Assembly (NCBI RefSeq): GCF_024814435.1
Contig: NZ_JANUXY010000014.1
Location: forward strand, 1 to 34,800
Length of the DNA stretch: 34,800 nucleotides
Direction: 5' to 3'
Source: Staphylococcus americanisciuri
GTDB taxonomy: Bacteria > Bacillota > Bacilli > Staphylococcales > Staphylococcaceae
Below are positions 15,034-22,233 of the stretch, piece after piece. The position numbers were made by a program, and so were the translations under genes. Below the pieces are notes generated by a model that did no database searches, was not told where the DNA came from, and saw only the letters and a program-made list of their open reading frames with translations. The number at the start of each line of letters is the position of its first letter. Position 1 is the stretch's first letter.

Positions 15034-16779
15034 ATGGCAAAAGTAAAAGCAAACATGGGATTAATTCGTGCACTTGAAGCTTGGGATATCGATCATGTCT
15101 ATGGTATTCCTGGCGATTCAATCGACGCAGTTGTGGACGGATTGAAAGCTGTAGAATCCAAAATTAAGTTTGTCCATGTACGCCATGAAGAAGTTGCAAG
15201 CTTATCAGCAGCCGCTTATACAAAATTAACAGGTAAAATCGGCGTTGCCCTTGGAATTGGTGGCCCGGGTGCCATACATCTATTGAATGGTATGTATGAT
15301 GCAAAAATGGATAATGTACCACAACTTATCTTAGCCGGACAAGCAGATAGTGACAAACTTGGTACCAAAGCATTCCAAGAAGTCGATTTACCACATTTAT
15401 TTGAAGATGTTGCTGTCTACAACTACCAATTAAAAGAAGAAGATGCGACTCGAATCTTTGACATTGTAGACGATGCAATTCGAACAGCTTACCGTGAACA
15501 AGGGGTTGCTGTCTTAACATTGCCAAATAATATTTTAAATACAAAAGTTGCAGATAACTTTCCATCACAAGTAGATCAAAACATCTTTACCCCACAAGCA
15601 GCACCCACACATCAAATCGAACAAGCGGCAGCGTTGCTGAATAAAAGTAAAAAGCCTGTACTACTTGTTGGATTAGGTGCGAAACACGCAAAAGAAGAAG
15701 TTAAAGCGTTCATTGAAAAAGCTAAAATACCAACGATGGTCACTCTGCCTGCGAAAACAGTTGTTGGCGATGATCACCCGTACAACTTAGGTAATATCGG
15801 TAAAATTGGTACCAAACCATCTTATCAAGCAATGCAAAACGCTGACTTGCTCATCATGATTGGTACCAACTATCCATATGTTGACTATCTACCTAAAAAA
15901 GATATTGCGGCTATACAACTGGATCATGATACAGCCGCAATTGGTCATCGCTTTAATATTGATGCACCAATCGTCGGCGATACTAAGTTATCATTACAAG
16001 CATTGATTGAAGCCATTAATCCAGTAGAAAAACGACCATTCTTGAACGAAATGCTCGAACACAAACAAACTTGGACGCAATGGATGGACGAAGATCGTCA
16101 GAATACCTCTGAACCTATTCGCCCTGAACGCTTAATGGATGCTATTAATAAAGTAATCACACCAAACACTGTTATTGCTGCAGATGTAGGCACATCAACT
16201 GTATGGTCTACGCGCTATCTCAATCTAGGCGTTCAAAACCACTTTATTATTTCAAGTTGGCTCGGTACAATGGGCTGTGCACTTCCAACTGCGATTGCTT
16301 CACGCTTGGCTTTCCCTGAGCGCCCAGTTATCGCCATCTCTGGTGACGGTGCATTTGAAATGGTCATGCAAGACTTCGCAACAGCAGTCCAATATCGTCT
16401 GCCAATGGTGATATTTGTTCTGAACAACCAAGAACTCTCATTTATTAAATACGAGCAACAAGCGGCTGGTGAACTTGAATATGGTATTTCATTCAGCGAT
16501 ATGGATTTTGCTAAGTTTGCTGAGTTATGTGGTGGTATTGGTTATACATTGAAAGATCCAGCAGACATTGATGCAATTGTTCAAACAGCCGTTCAACAAC
16601 ATAAACCAGTTGTCGTGAACGTATATGTCGATCCTAATGCAGCCCCTCTTCCAGGTAAAATCTTACCTGAAGAAGCAAAAAACTATGCGAAATGGGCTTA
16701 CCGTAGTTTGACTGAAGATGGCAAACTAGTTGTAGATGAAATGCCGCCTATGTCTACCGCAGCAAAGCGTTTTCTATAA
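15034..16779 (+). CDS. cidC: Pyruvate oxidase (pyruvate:quinone oxidoreductase type), CidC-like
   Basis: ThDP- and FAD-dependent enzyme decarboxylating pyruvate to acetate and CO2, passing electrons to menaquinone at the membrane. From the ATG at 15034 it has 581 residues, against about 579 for S. aureus CidC, with strong similarity throughout. Key stretches are YGIPGDSIDAVVDGL near the start, the catalytic-glutamate region HVRHEEVASL, GTKAFQEVDL, and the ThDP motif starting GDGAFEMVMQDFATA and ending VLNN. The C terminus (PPMSTAAKRFL) matches the membrane-binding tail. The frame opens upstream to 14965, but AAAGGAAG just before 15034 and the homologue start MAKVKAN fix the start. In S. aureus cidC follows cidAB; here it stands alone between sgtB and a DJ-1 gene, with its own promoters and terminator. 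Confidence 0.93.
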   Translation: MAKVKANMGLIRALEAWDIDHVYGIPGDSIDAVVDGLKAVESKIKFVHVRHEEVASLSAAAYTKLTGKIGVALGIGGPGAIHLLNGMYDAKMDNVPQLILAGQADSDKLGTKAFQEVDLPHLFEDVAVYNYQLKEEDATRIFDIVDDAIRTAYREQGVAVLTLPNNILNTKVADNFPSQVDQNIFTPQAAPTHQIEQAAALLNKSKKPVLLVGLGAKHAKEEVKAFIEKAKIPTMVTLPAKTVVGDDHPYNLGNIGKIGTKPSYQAMQNADLLIMIGTNYPYVDYLPKKDIAAIQLDHDTAAIGHRFNIDAPIVGDTKLSLQALIEAINPVEKRPFLNEMLEHKQTWTQWMDEDRQNTSEPIRPERLMDAINKVITPNTVIAADVGTSTVWSTRYLNLGVQNHFIISSWLGTMGCALPTAIASRLAFPERPVIAISGDGAFEMVMQDFATAVQYRLPMVIFVLNNQELSFIKYEQQAAGELEYGISFSDMDFAKFAELCGGIGYTLKDPADIDAIVQTAVQQHKPVVVNVYVDPNAAPLPGKILPEEAKNYAKWAYRSLTEDGKLVVDEMPPMSTAAKRFL

Positions 16780-16832
16780 CCTGTCATACAATTTGAATAA
16801 GCTTATCTTATAATCTTGTGGCATAGAAATTT

Positions 16833-16885
16833 AATAAGATTCTCGTATTTTATAGCTGGACATGAGATACGGGAATCTTATTTTT
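16833..16885 (+). terminator. cidC terminator
   Basis: Arms 16833-16848 and 16867-16882 pair over 16 bp with one G-U wobble, around an 18-nt loop, followed by a T-run. The right arm is shared with a fragment of the dispersed repeat. Confidence 0.92.
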
Positions 16886-16912
16886 CCAAAAGTTCCATTG
16901 CCCTGTCTTAAT
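16867..16912 (-). repeat. Dispersed repeat, truncated copy 3
   Basis: On the minus strand this reads GACAGGGCAATGGAAC, then GGAAAAATAAGATTCC. It matches the tail of copy 2 (GAAAAATGAGATTCC) and the AACAGGGCAATG of copy 1. The hairpin core is missing; only the end of the element remains, now forming one arm of the cidC terminator. Confidence 0.55.
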
Positions 16913-16974
16913 CAGACGATTCAATAAAACATAAAAGCTGATTCTATTCATAAATGCTTCTCTATGAAACTTAA

Positions 16975-17025
16975 AAAGCACAGTCGATAACGTGTTTATT
17001 TTCACGCTATCAACTGTGCTTTCAT
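16975..17025 (-). terminator. DJ-1/PfpI gene terminator
   Basis: A long, nearly perfect hairpin: AAGCACAGT-GATA-CGTG pairs with CACG-TATC-ACTGTGCTT, interrupted by single mismatches, with TTTT on the minus strand. It lies immediately after the stop at 17027. The left boundary is approximate. Confidence 0.85.
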
Positions 17026-17026
17026 A

Positions 17027-17542
17027 CTATTGAAGTTGATTTTTAATTTCTCTATTAAAATCGTCTAAGTCATCTGGTGTACGACTTGTCACAATATTAC
17101 GATCAACAACAACTGATTGATCTACAACCGTTGCACCTGCATTCTCTAAATCTTTACGAACATTCAAGACTGCAGTCACTGTACGATTGGTTAGTGCATC
17201 CGTATCAATCAAAATTTGTGGACCGTGACATATCGCAAATACTGGTAGCTCAGCTGTCATAAAATGTGATGCGAACTTACCATAACGACCTTCTTCATCT
17301 CCGCGTAAATGGTCTGGTGAAAAACCACCTGGTAATAACAATGCATCATATTCTTCCGGCTTAGCATCTGCAATCGCAACATCTACTACAACTTTCTCAC
17401 CATGTTTACCATTGAGTGTTGCACCTTTTTCATCACCGATAATCACAACTTTGTGACCGGCAGACGCAATCGCTTCTGCTGGACTCGTTAATTCGATATC
17501 CTCGAATTCATCAGCTAATAACACTGCTACTTGTTTTGTCAT
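17027..17542 (-). CDS. DJ-1/PfpI family protein (YfkM / SAV1875-like stress protein)
   Basis: Cytoplasmic protein of the DJ-1/PfpI/ThiJ superfamily. Members act as proteases, glyoxalases or deglycases, or as redox-sensing chaperones; which applies here is open. Length, 171 residues, equals that of the solved S. aureus protein SAV1875. The nucleophile elbow is AICHGPQ with C105 and neighbouring H106; the partner acid is E17 in [17 protein letters not shown] (71-80) forms the oxyanion-side loop. AGGTGAGG lies 5 nt before the ATG. A close sigma-B promoter match lies about 35 nt upstream; the B. subtilis relative YfkM is a general stress protein. The 52-residue gene at 17628-17786 lies upstream on the same strand. 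Confidence 0.92.
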   Translation of the reverse strand: MTKQVAVLLADEFEDIELTSPAEAIASAGHKVVIIGDEKGATLNGKHGEKVVVDVAIADAKPEEYDALLLPGGFSPDHLRGDEEGRYGKFASHFMTAELPVFAICHGPQILIDTDALTNRTVTAVLNVRKDLENAGATVVDQSVVVDRNIVTSRTPDDLDDFNREIKNQLQ

Positions 17543-17578
17543 AATGCCTCACCTTTCTTTTGAGTGTATGATTATTGT

Positions 17579-17604
17579 ATAACCAAATCCATTTAATTTT
17601 AAAC
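17579..17604 (-). promoter_or_regulatory. Probable sigma-B promoter of the DJ-1/PfpI gene
   Basis: Minus strand GTTTAA (17604-17599), a 14-nt spacer and GGTTAT (17584-17579). The sigma-B consensus is GTTTAA, 12-15 nt, GGGTAT, so only one base differs. An overlapping sigma-A reading with -10 TATACA is also possible. Confidence 0.6.
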
Positions 17605-17627
17605 ATTGAGTATGTATTTTATTTTTA

Positions 17628-17786
17628 TTAACGCAATTGATTTACTTTTTCTTCTAACTGATCGAGTATCGCAATCCATTCATCAATATCAGCAATTTCT
17701 ACTTCATCCGGATTCACATGTGACATGTCTTCAATAAACTGCGATAAACGTTCTTTTACTTGATTAATTGTTTGTGGCTCTTTCAT
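17628..17786 (-). CDS. Conserved small acidic protein, 52 residues, function unknown
   Basis: A complete short frame translating as MKEPQTINQVKERLSQF, then helical, acidic sequence (IEDMSHVNPDEVEIADIDEW) ending LEEKVNQLR. AAAGGAG lies 11 nt before the ATG and the stop is TAA. Composition (many Glu/Asp, regular hydrophobic spacing) suggests two amphipathic helices, probably cytoplasmic, with no membrane segment or signal peptide. I recall a similar small protein beside the yfkAB and DJ-1 genes in other staphylococci, which supports its being real. It lies 85 bp upstream of the DJ-1 gene on the same strand. A candidate -35 TTGACT lies upstream, but the -10 is poor. Function cannot be assigned. 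Confidence 0.8.
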   Translation of the reverse strand: MKEPQTINQVKERLSQFIEDMSHVNPDEVEIADIDEWIAILDQLEEKVNQLR

Positions 17787-17930
17787 CCTTAATAAATCTC
17801 CTTTATAATAACGTTGTACTTCTTAGGCGTGTATATGTGGATAGTCAACATCAAATACCCAAACATCTTACACTCATTTAGCTATATCATATCAAATACA
17901 CATACAATTTAAAAATGAGGAGTTTTTAAC

Positions 17931-19079
17931 GTGATATTGACCAACAAACAACCAATCTCAATTCAAAATGATCCATGGGAAGCCTACCGTGATATTGAAC
18001 AGCATGGTGAACTGACACTCAGTAACGTTGAGTTTACTACGACAAACCTGTGCAATATGCGGTGCAGTCACTGCGCGGTTGGTTATACCCTTCAAATGCG
18101 AGATCCTGATCCTCTACCGATGTCTTTAATCTTACAACGGCTTGACGAAGTGCCAACGCTTCGTACGATTTCTATTACTGGCGGCGAACCAATGTTTTCC
18201 AAAAAATCGATACGTGAAGTCGTCAAACCACTTGTCCAATATGCCCAACAGCGCGGTATATATGTACAGATGAACTCCAACTTAACACTTCCCCTTGACC
18301 GTTATTTAGATATTGCCGAATATATTGATGTGATGCACATATCTCATAACTGGGGAACTATCGATACATTTACTGACGTAGGATTCGGTGCGATGGAGAA
18401 AAAGCCACCACTTCAAGCGCGCATACACCTCTTTGAACAAATGTTAAAAAACGCACAGACATTAAGTGAACAAGGTATGTTTGTATCTGCTGAAACAATG
18501 TTAAATCGTCAAACAGCACCATATCTAGAAAAAATTCACCGTGAAGTTGTTGAAACAATGAAATGTCAACGCCACGAGATTCATCCGATGTACCCAGCTG
18601 ACTTTGCAAGCCAATTAGAAGTGTTGCCACTTGCAGAGATAAAAGCAAAAATCAATGAATTACTCGATATTCGTGATCCAAATGTCTGGATGCTGTTTGG
18701 AACGCTCCCTATCTTCCCGTGTTTACAGGACGAGCAAGATAAGGCATTGCGTCAACGTCTTTTATCTGCACCTAACGTGTCACTAAGAAATGATCCCGAT
18801 GGACGCAGTCGACTAAACGTCAATGTATTTACAGGCAACGTCATCGTTACTGATTTTGGCGATGAAACCGGTACGCTAGCCAATATTCAGCGTGATAAAC
18901 TAACCAATGTATTTTCAAAATGGCTGACTTCTTCACTGTCACAATTGATTAACTGTCATTGTCCACACTTTAAGTGTCTAGGACCAAATCTGCTTGTAAA
19001 AAACATGTACTATCCACATGAAAACTTCAAAGTACTTGAAAAACAAATGCATCAACAATATCATCAATTTAAATCATAA
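17931..19079 (+). CDS. yfkAB: Radical SAM protein YfkAB
   Basis: Radical SAM enzyme of unknown substrate, a conserved single gene in staphylococci that corresponds to B. subtilis yfkA/yfkB. The 382 residues contain the 4Fe-4S/SAM motif CNMRCSHC (C41, C45, C48), the SAM-binding GGEP (ISITGGEPMF, near 81-90) and several TIM-barrel strand motifs (YVQMNSNL, VMHISHNW). A C-terminal cluster of cysteines and histidines (NCHCPHFKC, near 345-353) may bind a second cluster. The start is GTG, with GAGGAG 8 nt upstream; no ATG is near. It is followed by a strong terminator, so it is a single-gene unit. Promoter hexamers in 17787-17930 are not convincing. Confidence 0.9.
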   Translation: MILTNKQPISIQNDPWEAYRDIEQHGELTLSNVEFTTTNLCNMRCSHCAVGYTLQMRDPDPLPMSLILQRLDEVPTLRTISITGGEPMFSKKSIREVVKPLVQYAQQRGIYVQMNSNLTLPLDRYLDIAEYIDVMHISHNWGTIDTFTDVGFGAMEKKPPLQARIHLFEQMLKNAQTLSEQGMFVSAETMLNRQTAPYLEKIHREVVETMKCQRHEIHPMYPADFASQLEVLPLAEIKAKINELLDIRDPNVWMLFGTLPIFPCLQDEQDKALRQRLLSAPNVSLRNDPDGRSRLNVNVFTGNVIVTDFGDETGTLANIQRDKLTNVFSKWLTSSLSQLINCHCPHFKCLGPNLLVKNMYYPHENFKVLEKQMHQQYHQFKS

Positions 19080-19086
19080 TTATATT

Positions 19087-19135
19087 AAAAAAACGCTACC
19101 TCTTATCATATGCTGTAGAGATAGCGTTTTTAGTT
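19087..19135 (+). terminator. yfkAB terminator
   Basis: AAAACGCTA-CTCT pairs with AGAG-TAGCGTTTT around a loop, ending in a T-run, directly after the yfkAB stop. The A-rich left side could also stop the convergent thioesterase operon. Confidence 0.9.
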
Positions 19136-19153
19136 TAACTGTTCACGTTGAGA

Positions 19154-19180
19154 TAGGACATGAGACAACTCCCTGTCCTT
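19154..19180 (-). repeat. Dispersed repeat relic, copy 4
   Basis: Minus strand GGACAGGGAGTTGTCTCATG, then TCCT; GACAGGG and TCTCATGTCC occur in the same order in copy 3 (16850-16912). AGGACA and TGTCCT can pair as a small hairpin between the yfkAB terminator and the thioesterase stop. Confidence 0.4.
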
Positions 19181-19183
19181 CTA

Positions 19184-19705
19184 TTACTCATTATCGTTGT
19201 TAATCTCTGACAAGAATTGTAATGTCTTCTTGCTTTCTTCACGTCGCTCTTTACGACGTTTTACACGTGCTTCTCCCGATTCATGGAACCAACGCTCTAT
19301 ATCGTTCTCTGGATATACTTCTGCAACAGACGTTGGTTTACCCTCATCATCTAAAGCGACAAACGTCAGAAAACTCAATGCTGCTAATTGATGTTCCCCT
19401 TTGTAAATATCTTCTATCATAATCTGCACACACACTTCCATAGATGACTTCCCTGAGTATGTCACCATTGCAATATAAGTTACAATATCACCCTTCTTGA
19501 TTGGTCGCAAAAAGTCTACAGAGTCCGTCGATGCTGTCACAACTGTATTGTTGGCGTGTTTCATCGCACAGATAGCAGCAATTTCATCAATGTTTGCCAT
19601 TAACGTGCCACCGAATAATGTTCCAAGATGATTCGTATCTTGTGGAAATACTTGACGCGATTTATATGTTTTAGATGCTTTCATTGATTTTTTATTGGTT
19701 GTCAT
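19184..19705 (-). CDS. Acyl-CoA thioesterase, hotdog fold (YkhA/YciA type)
   Basis: Cytoplasmic hotdog-fold thioesterase hydrolysing acyl-CoA; chain-length preference is unknown. The 173 residues carry the family signature VFPQDTNHLGTLFGG (19-33) with N25, and the catalytic acid D40 in NIDEIAAICA. TASTDSVDFLRPIKKGD (58-74) is the conserved substrate-side strand. The C-terminal tail (about 145-173) is rich in Arg, Glu and Lys. It follows ampS by 14 nt, making it the third gene of the DUF1128-ampS-thioesterase operon. No strong terminator of its own is visible; the hairpin and repeat relic at 19154-19180 and the yfkAB terminator follow. Confidence 0.9.
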   Translation of the reverse strand: MTTNKKSMKASKTYKSRQVFPQDTNHLGTLFGGTLMANIDEIAAICAMKHANNTVVTASTDSVDFLRPIKKGDIVTYIAMVTYSGKSSMEVCVQIMIEDIYKGEHQLAALSFLTFVALDDEGKPTSVAEVYPENDIERWFHESGEARVKRRKERREESKKTLQFLSEINNDNE

Positions 19706-19719
19706 GTTCTTACCTCATC

Positions 19720-20958
19720 CTAATGATTTATTGCCCAATTACCATTTTCAAAAATAATTTCTTCTTGTCCATCAGCAGTAACACCGTAAATATTTAAGTC
19801 AGCGCTACCAATCATAAAGTCTACATGCGTTAATGAATCATTCAATCCATGCTGAGCTAATGTAGCATCATCCATTTCAGTGCCACCTTGAATGTTGAAG
19901 GCATATGCTGAACCTAAAGCGATGTGACACGACGCATTTTCATCAAATAACGTATTGTAGAAAATAGTGTTGCGATTAGAAATTGGTGAATCATCCGGAA
20001 CGAGCGCAACTTCACCTAATCTGCGAGAACCTTCATCAGTATCCAACAACGAACGCAAAACTTCTTCGCCTTGTTCAGCTTGAAAATCAACGACACGTCC
20101 TTGTTCAAATGTCAGTTTGAATCCATCGATAATCGTACCATTATAGCTTAATGGCAATGTATTCGACACATAGCCATCTACCTTTTGACAATGTGGTGCT
20201 GTAAAAACTTCTTCAGTCGGTATATTAGCTACAAATGCTTGTCCATCTGGTGTATAACTTGTCGGTTCTTCCCAAATATGTTGTTCTGGCAATCCAATGC
20301 GTAAATCTGTACCGCTTGATACAAAGTGCAGTGCCTGATATGCCTTGTCATTTAACCAAGCTGCACGCGCTTTAAGTTGTTGCGTATGCTTATGCCAATT
20401 CTCAACTGGATCATTACCGTCGATGCGCACAATCGCTAATATATCATCTAGAAAGCGTTCAACTGCTTCTTGATCTTCCAAATCTGGATAAACTCTTTTC
20501 GCCCAATCAACAGATGGATATGCTGCTACCAACCATGGAAAAGCATTCTTTTGTGGTAATATCATATAAGGTTTGAACGCTTGACCGTAGCGTAATTGTG
20601 TTGCTTTGATTTTTTGAGCATCAATACCATTAAGTAAATCTGGATCTTCTGTTAGTAAAGCTAAATTACTCGCACCACGTGATGCATAGTCCATTCGTTC
20701 TTCTACATCATATGCTTTGACGTCTTGTTCAAAAAATGATTGTTGTTCATATTCATAAGCATAGCGCTTTAATATGGGATCCGCATAGTTAACGCGTACA
20801 TCTGACGCTCCCGCTTCATAAGCTTCTTTCACGATACGTCTTGTAAAATCCACAGCATCTACTGTTGTTCGAATAAATACAGGTTGTCCTGGCTGTACAT
20901 TCATACCAACGCGTACTAATAATCGCGCATATTGTTGTAGCTTTTCATTTCTTGGCAT
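19720..20958 (-). CDS. ampS: Aminopeptidase AmpS/PepS (M29 family)
   Basis: Cytoplasmic dinuclear metallo-aminopeptidase (thermophilic aminopeptidase T family). The 412 residues are full length. All family metal and catalytic positions fall at the classic numbers: E250 ([10 protein letters not shown]), E316 (RRLGEVALV), H345 ([13 protein letters not shown]), Y352, H378 and D380 (LTHVDFMIG). Family members remove N-terminal Arg or other residues and help recycle peptides. It lies 12 nt after the DUF1128 gene and 14 nt before the thioesterase gene. The ribosome site is GGAGGG just upstream of the ATG. Confidence 0.95.
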   Translation of the reverse strand: MPRNEKLQQYARLLVRVGMNVQPGQPVFIRTTVDAVDFTRRIVKEAYEAGASDVRVNYADPILKRYAYEYEQQSFFEQDVKAYDVEERMDYASRGASNLALLTEDPDLLNGIDAQKIKATQLRYGQAFKPYMILPQKNAFPWLVAAYPSVDWAKRVYPDLEDQEAVERFLDDILAIVRIDGNDPVENWHKHTQQLKARAAWLNDKAYQALHFVSSGTDLRIGLPEQHIWEEPTSYTPDGQAFVANIPTEEVFTAPHCQKVDGYVSNTLPLSYNGTIIDGFKLTFEQGRVVDFQAEQGEEVLRSLLDTDEGSRRLGEVALVPDDSPISNRNTIFYNTLFDENASCHIALGSAYAFNIQGGTEMDDATLAQHGLNDSLTHVDFMIGSADLNIYGVTADGQEEIIFENGNWAINH

Positions 20959-20970
20959 ATTACCCCTCCA

Positions 20971-21180
20971 TTATGATTGACGTAGGTTACCTAATAATTC
21001 TGTAATACCTGACATTTCCTGAGGTGTGAATGATTGTTTTGATGTCACATATTCATATATTTCTACAATTTCTTCACGATGTGTATCTGCATATTTATTA
21101 GGATCAATTAAGCCTTTGTTCACGAGATTCAATCGATCACGTATTTCTGTAATCATTGTTGCGATATCTTTTGTCATCAT
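20971..21180 (-). CDS. DUF1128 (UPF0435) family small protein
   Basis: Small cytoplasmic protein of unknown function, 69 residues, widespread in Bacillales (B. subtilis YfkK). The sequence MMTKDIATMITEIRDRLNLV, then NKGLIDPNKYADTHREEI and a C-terminal LLGNLRQS, matches the family's length and helical pattern. The frame is open up to 21399, but the upstream part is unrelated and covers the ptpA start region. AAAGGA precedes the ATG at 21180 by about 7 nt; ATG 21177 is an equally possible start one codon on. It is the first gene of the operon with ampS and the thioesterase. Confidence 0.9.
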   Translation of the reverse strand: MMTKDIATMITEIRDRLNLVNKGLIDPNKYADTHREEIVEIYEYVTSKQSFTPQEMSGITELLGNLRQS

Positions 21181-21200
21181 TATCATCCTTTCATCACAAT

Positions 21201-21229
21201 ATTTTAACAAAGCTGATAACTTTTGGAAA
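21201..21229 (-). promoter_or_regulatory. Promoter of the DUF1128-ampS-thioesterase operon
   Basis: Minus strand TTTCCA (21229-21224), a 17-nt spacer and TAAAAT (21206-21201), about 20 nt before the start codon. Confidence 0.55.
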
Positions 21230-21246
21230 ATTTTTGCAAGAATTAC

Positions 21247-21275
21247 TTTAGAATTGTTTTGAAAAAGGATAAAAT
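21247..21275 (+). promoter_or_regulatory. ptpA promoter
   Basis: TTTAGA (21247-21252), a 17-nt spacer and TAAAAT (21270-21275), 32 nt before the ATG, divergent from the DUF1128 promoter. Confidence 0.6.
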
Positions 21276-21307
21276 GGGCATATAAATGGAGATATGGAGG
21301 GAGAAAT

Positions 21308-21766
21308 ATGACAACAGTTGCTTTTGTATGTCTCGGCAATATTTGTCGTTCTCCAATGGCTGAGGCGATTATGCGCCAGCGTCTCAATGAACGTGGCATT
21401 ACAGATATTAATGTCGTTTCTAGAGGGACAGGCGATTGGAACTTAGGGCAACCCCCACACGAAGGAACGCAGCGTATCTTGAATGAACATGGTATTCCTT
21501 TTGACGGGATGATTAGTGAACTCTTAACACCACAAGATAACTTTGATTACATCATTGCAATGGATCAAAGCAATGTGGATAATATTAAGCGTATCAATCC
21601 CAACCTAACAGGACAACTTTTTAAGTTACTTGAATTTAGTGATATGGCAGAAACAGATGTGCCAGACCCATACTACACAAATAATTTTGAAGGTGTCTAT
21701 AACATGATACAATCATCATGTGACCGTTTAATTGATTATATTGTTAAGGATAGAAAGGAGCAATAA
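21308..21766 (+). CDS. ptpA: Low-molecular-weight protein tyrosine phosphatase PtpA
   Basis: Phosphotyrosine phosphatase; S. aureus PtpA is secreted during infection although it lacks a signal peptide. The 152 residues contain the P-loop CLGNICRS with nucleophile C8 and R14, and the general acid D120 in VPDPYYTN. Length and residue numbers match S. aureus PtpA. GGAGGG lies 6 nt before the ATG. ytxH starts 3 nt after the stop, so the pair is one transcript. The CX5R motif can also occur in arsenate reductases, but the DP acid loop supports a phosphatase. Confidence 0.95.
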   Translation: MTTVAFVCLGNICRSPMAEAIMRQRLNERGITDINVVSRGTGDWNLGQPPHEGTQRILNEHGIPFDGMISELLTPQDNFDYIIAMDQSNVDNIKRINPNLTGQLFKLLEFSDMAETDVPDPYYTNNFEGVYNMIQSSCDRLIDYIVKDRKEQ

Positions 21767-21769
21767 AAT

Positions 21770-22063
21770 ATGAAAAACAAATTCGTAACAGGTATTCTCA
21801 TTGGCGCTGCATTAGGTGGTGCAGTTGCATTAATCGACAGAAGCACACGTCAATCGCTTAAAACATCTATTCATCATATCAAAACAGGTCAACGTTCTAG
21901 CCAACCTTCAAAGGTAACAGAGCTTGTCAATGAATTGATGTATTGGAAAGATACGCTTGAAGAAATCCGTCGCAACAATCCAGAGCTTGAACGTTCGTTG
22001 ATTGATGCAAAAGATACACTGATTGCACGTAAAAATAACAAACAAATCGGTAGTGGTCGCTAG
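21770..22063 (+). CDS. YtxH domain-containing protein
   Basis: Small membrane-associated protein of 97 residues in the YtxH family; B. subtilis YtxH is a general stress protein of unknown role. A glycine-rich N-terminal hydrophobic segment (VTGILIGAALGGAVALI, 6-22) is followed by basic RSTRQSLK and a helical hydrophilic C terminus. It starts 3 nt after ptpA, with its ribosome site (AAAGGAG) inside the ptpA 3' end. It may share a transcript with PtpA; no functional link is known. Confidence 0.85.
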   Translation: MKNKFVTGILIGAALGGAVALIDRSTRQSLKTSIHHIKTGQRSSQPSKVTELVNELMYWKDTLEEIRRNNPELERSLIDAKDTLIARKNNKQIGSGR

Positions 22064-22105
22064 TCTTCTAGATACCCTAACACAATATGTCTATCACAAC
22101 TGGGG

Positions 22106-22172
22106 GTGAGGTATGGAGATAGAATGTTACTGTTTCACTAATGTGAAGCTAACTTTCTATACGCTATCTCAC
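22106..22172 (+). other. Long imperfect hairpin between ytxH and yihY
   Basis: Left arm from 22106 (GTGAGGTA) pairs with TATCTCAC (to 22172); ATAGAA (22119-22124) pairs with TTCTAT (22155-22160); GTTA with TAAC; the tip is TTCAC with GTGAA. Roughly 23 pairs form over 67 nt. No T-run follows, so it is not a standard terminator. A short frame (ATG 22113, GGGTGAGG directly before it) runs through the hairpin and overlaps the yihY start, but I do not believe it is a gene. The remainder of the 170-bp gap shows no other feature. Confidence 0.5.
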
Positions 22173-22233
22173 TCTCTTGATTATGAGATGACACCTGTAA
22201 CAATGATGATAATAATGAAAAAGGAGTACATTC

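Noticed and set aside
21181..21399. N-terminal extension of the DUF1128 frame
   Set aside because: Unrelated sequence antisense to the ptpA start and through the promoters; family length fits the short form.
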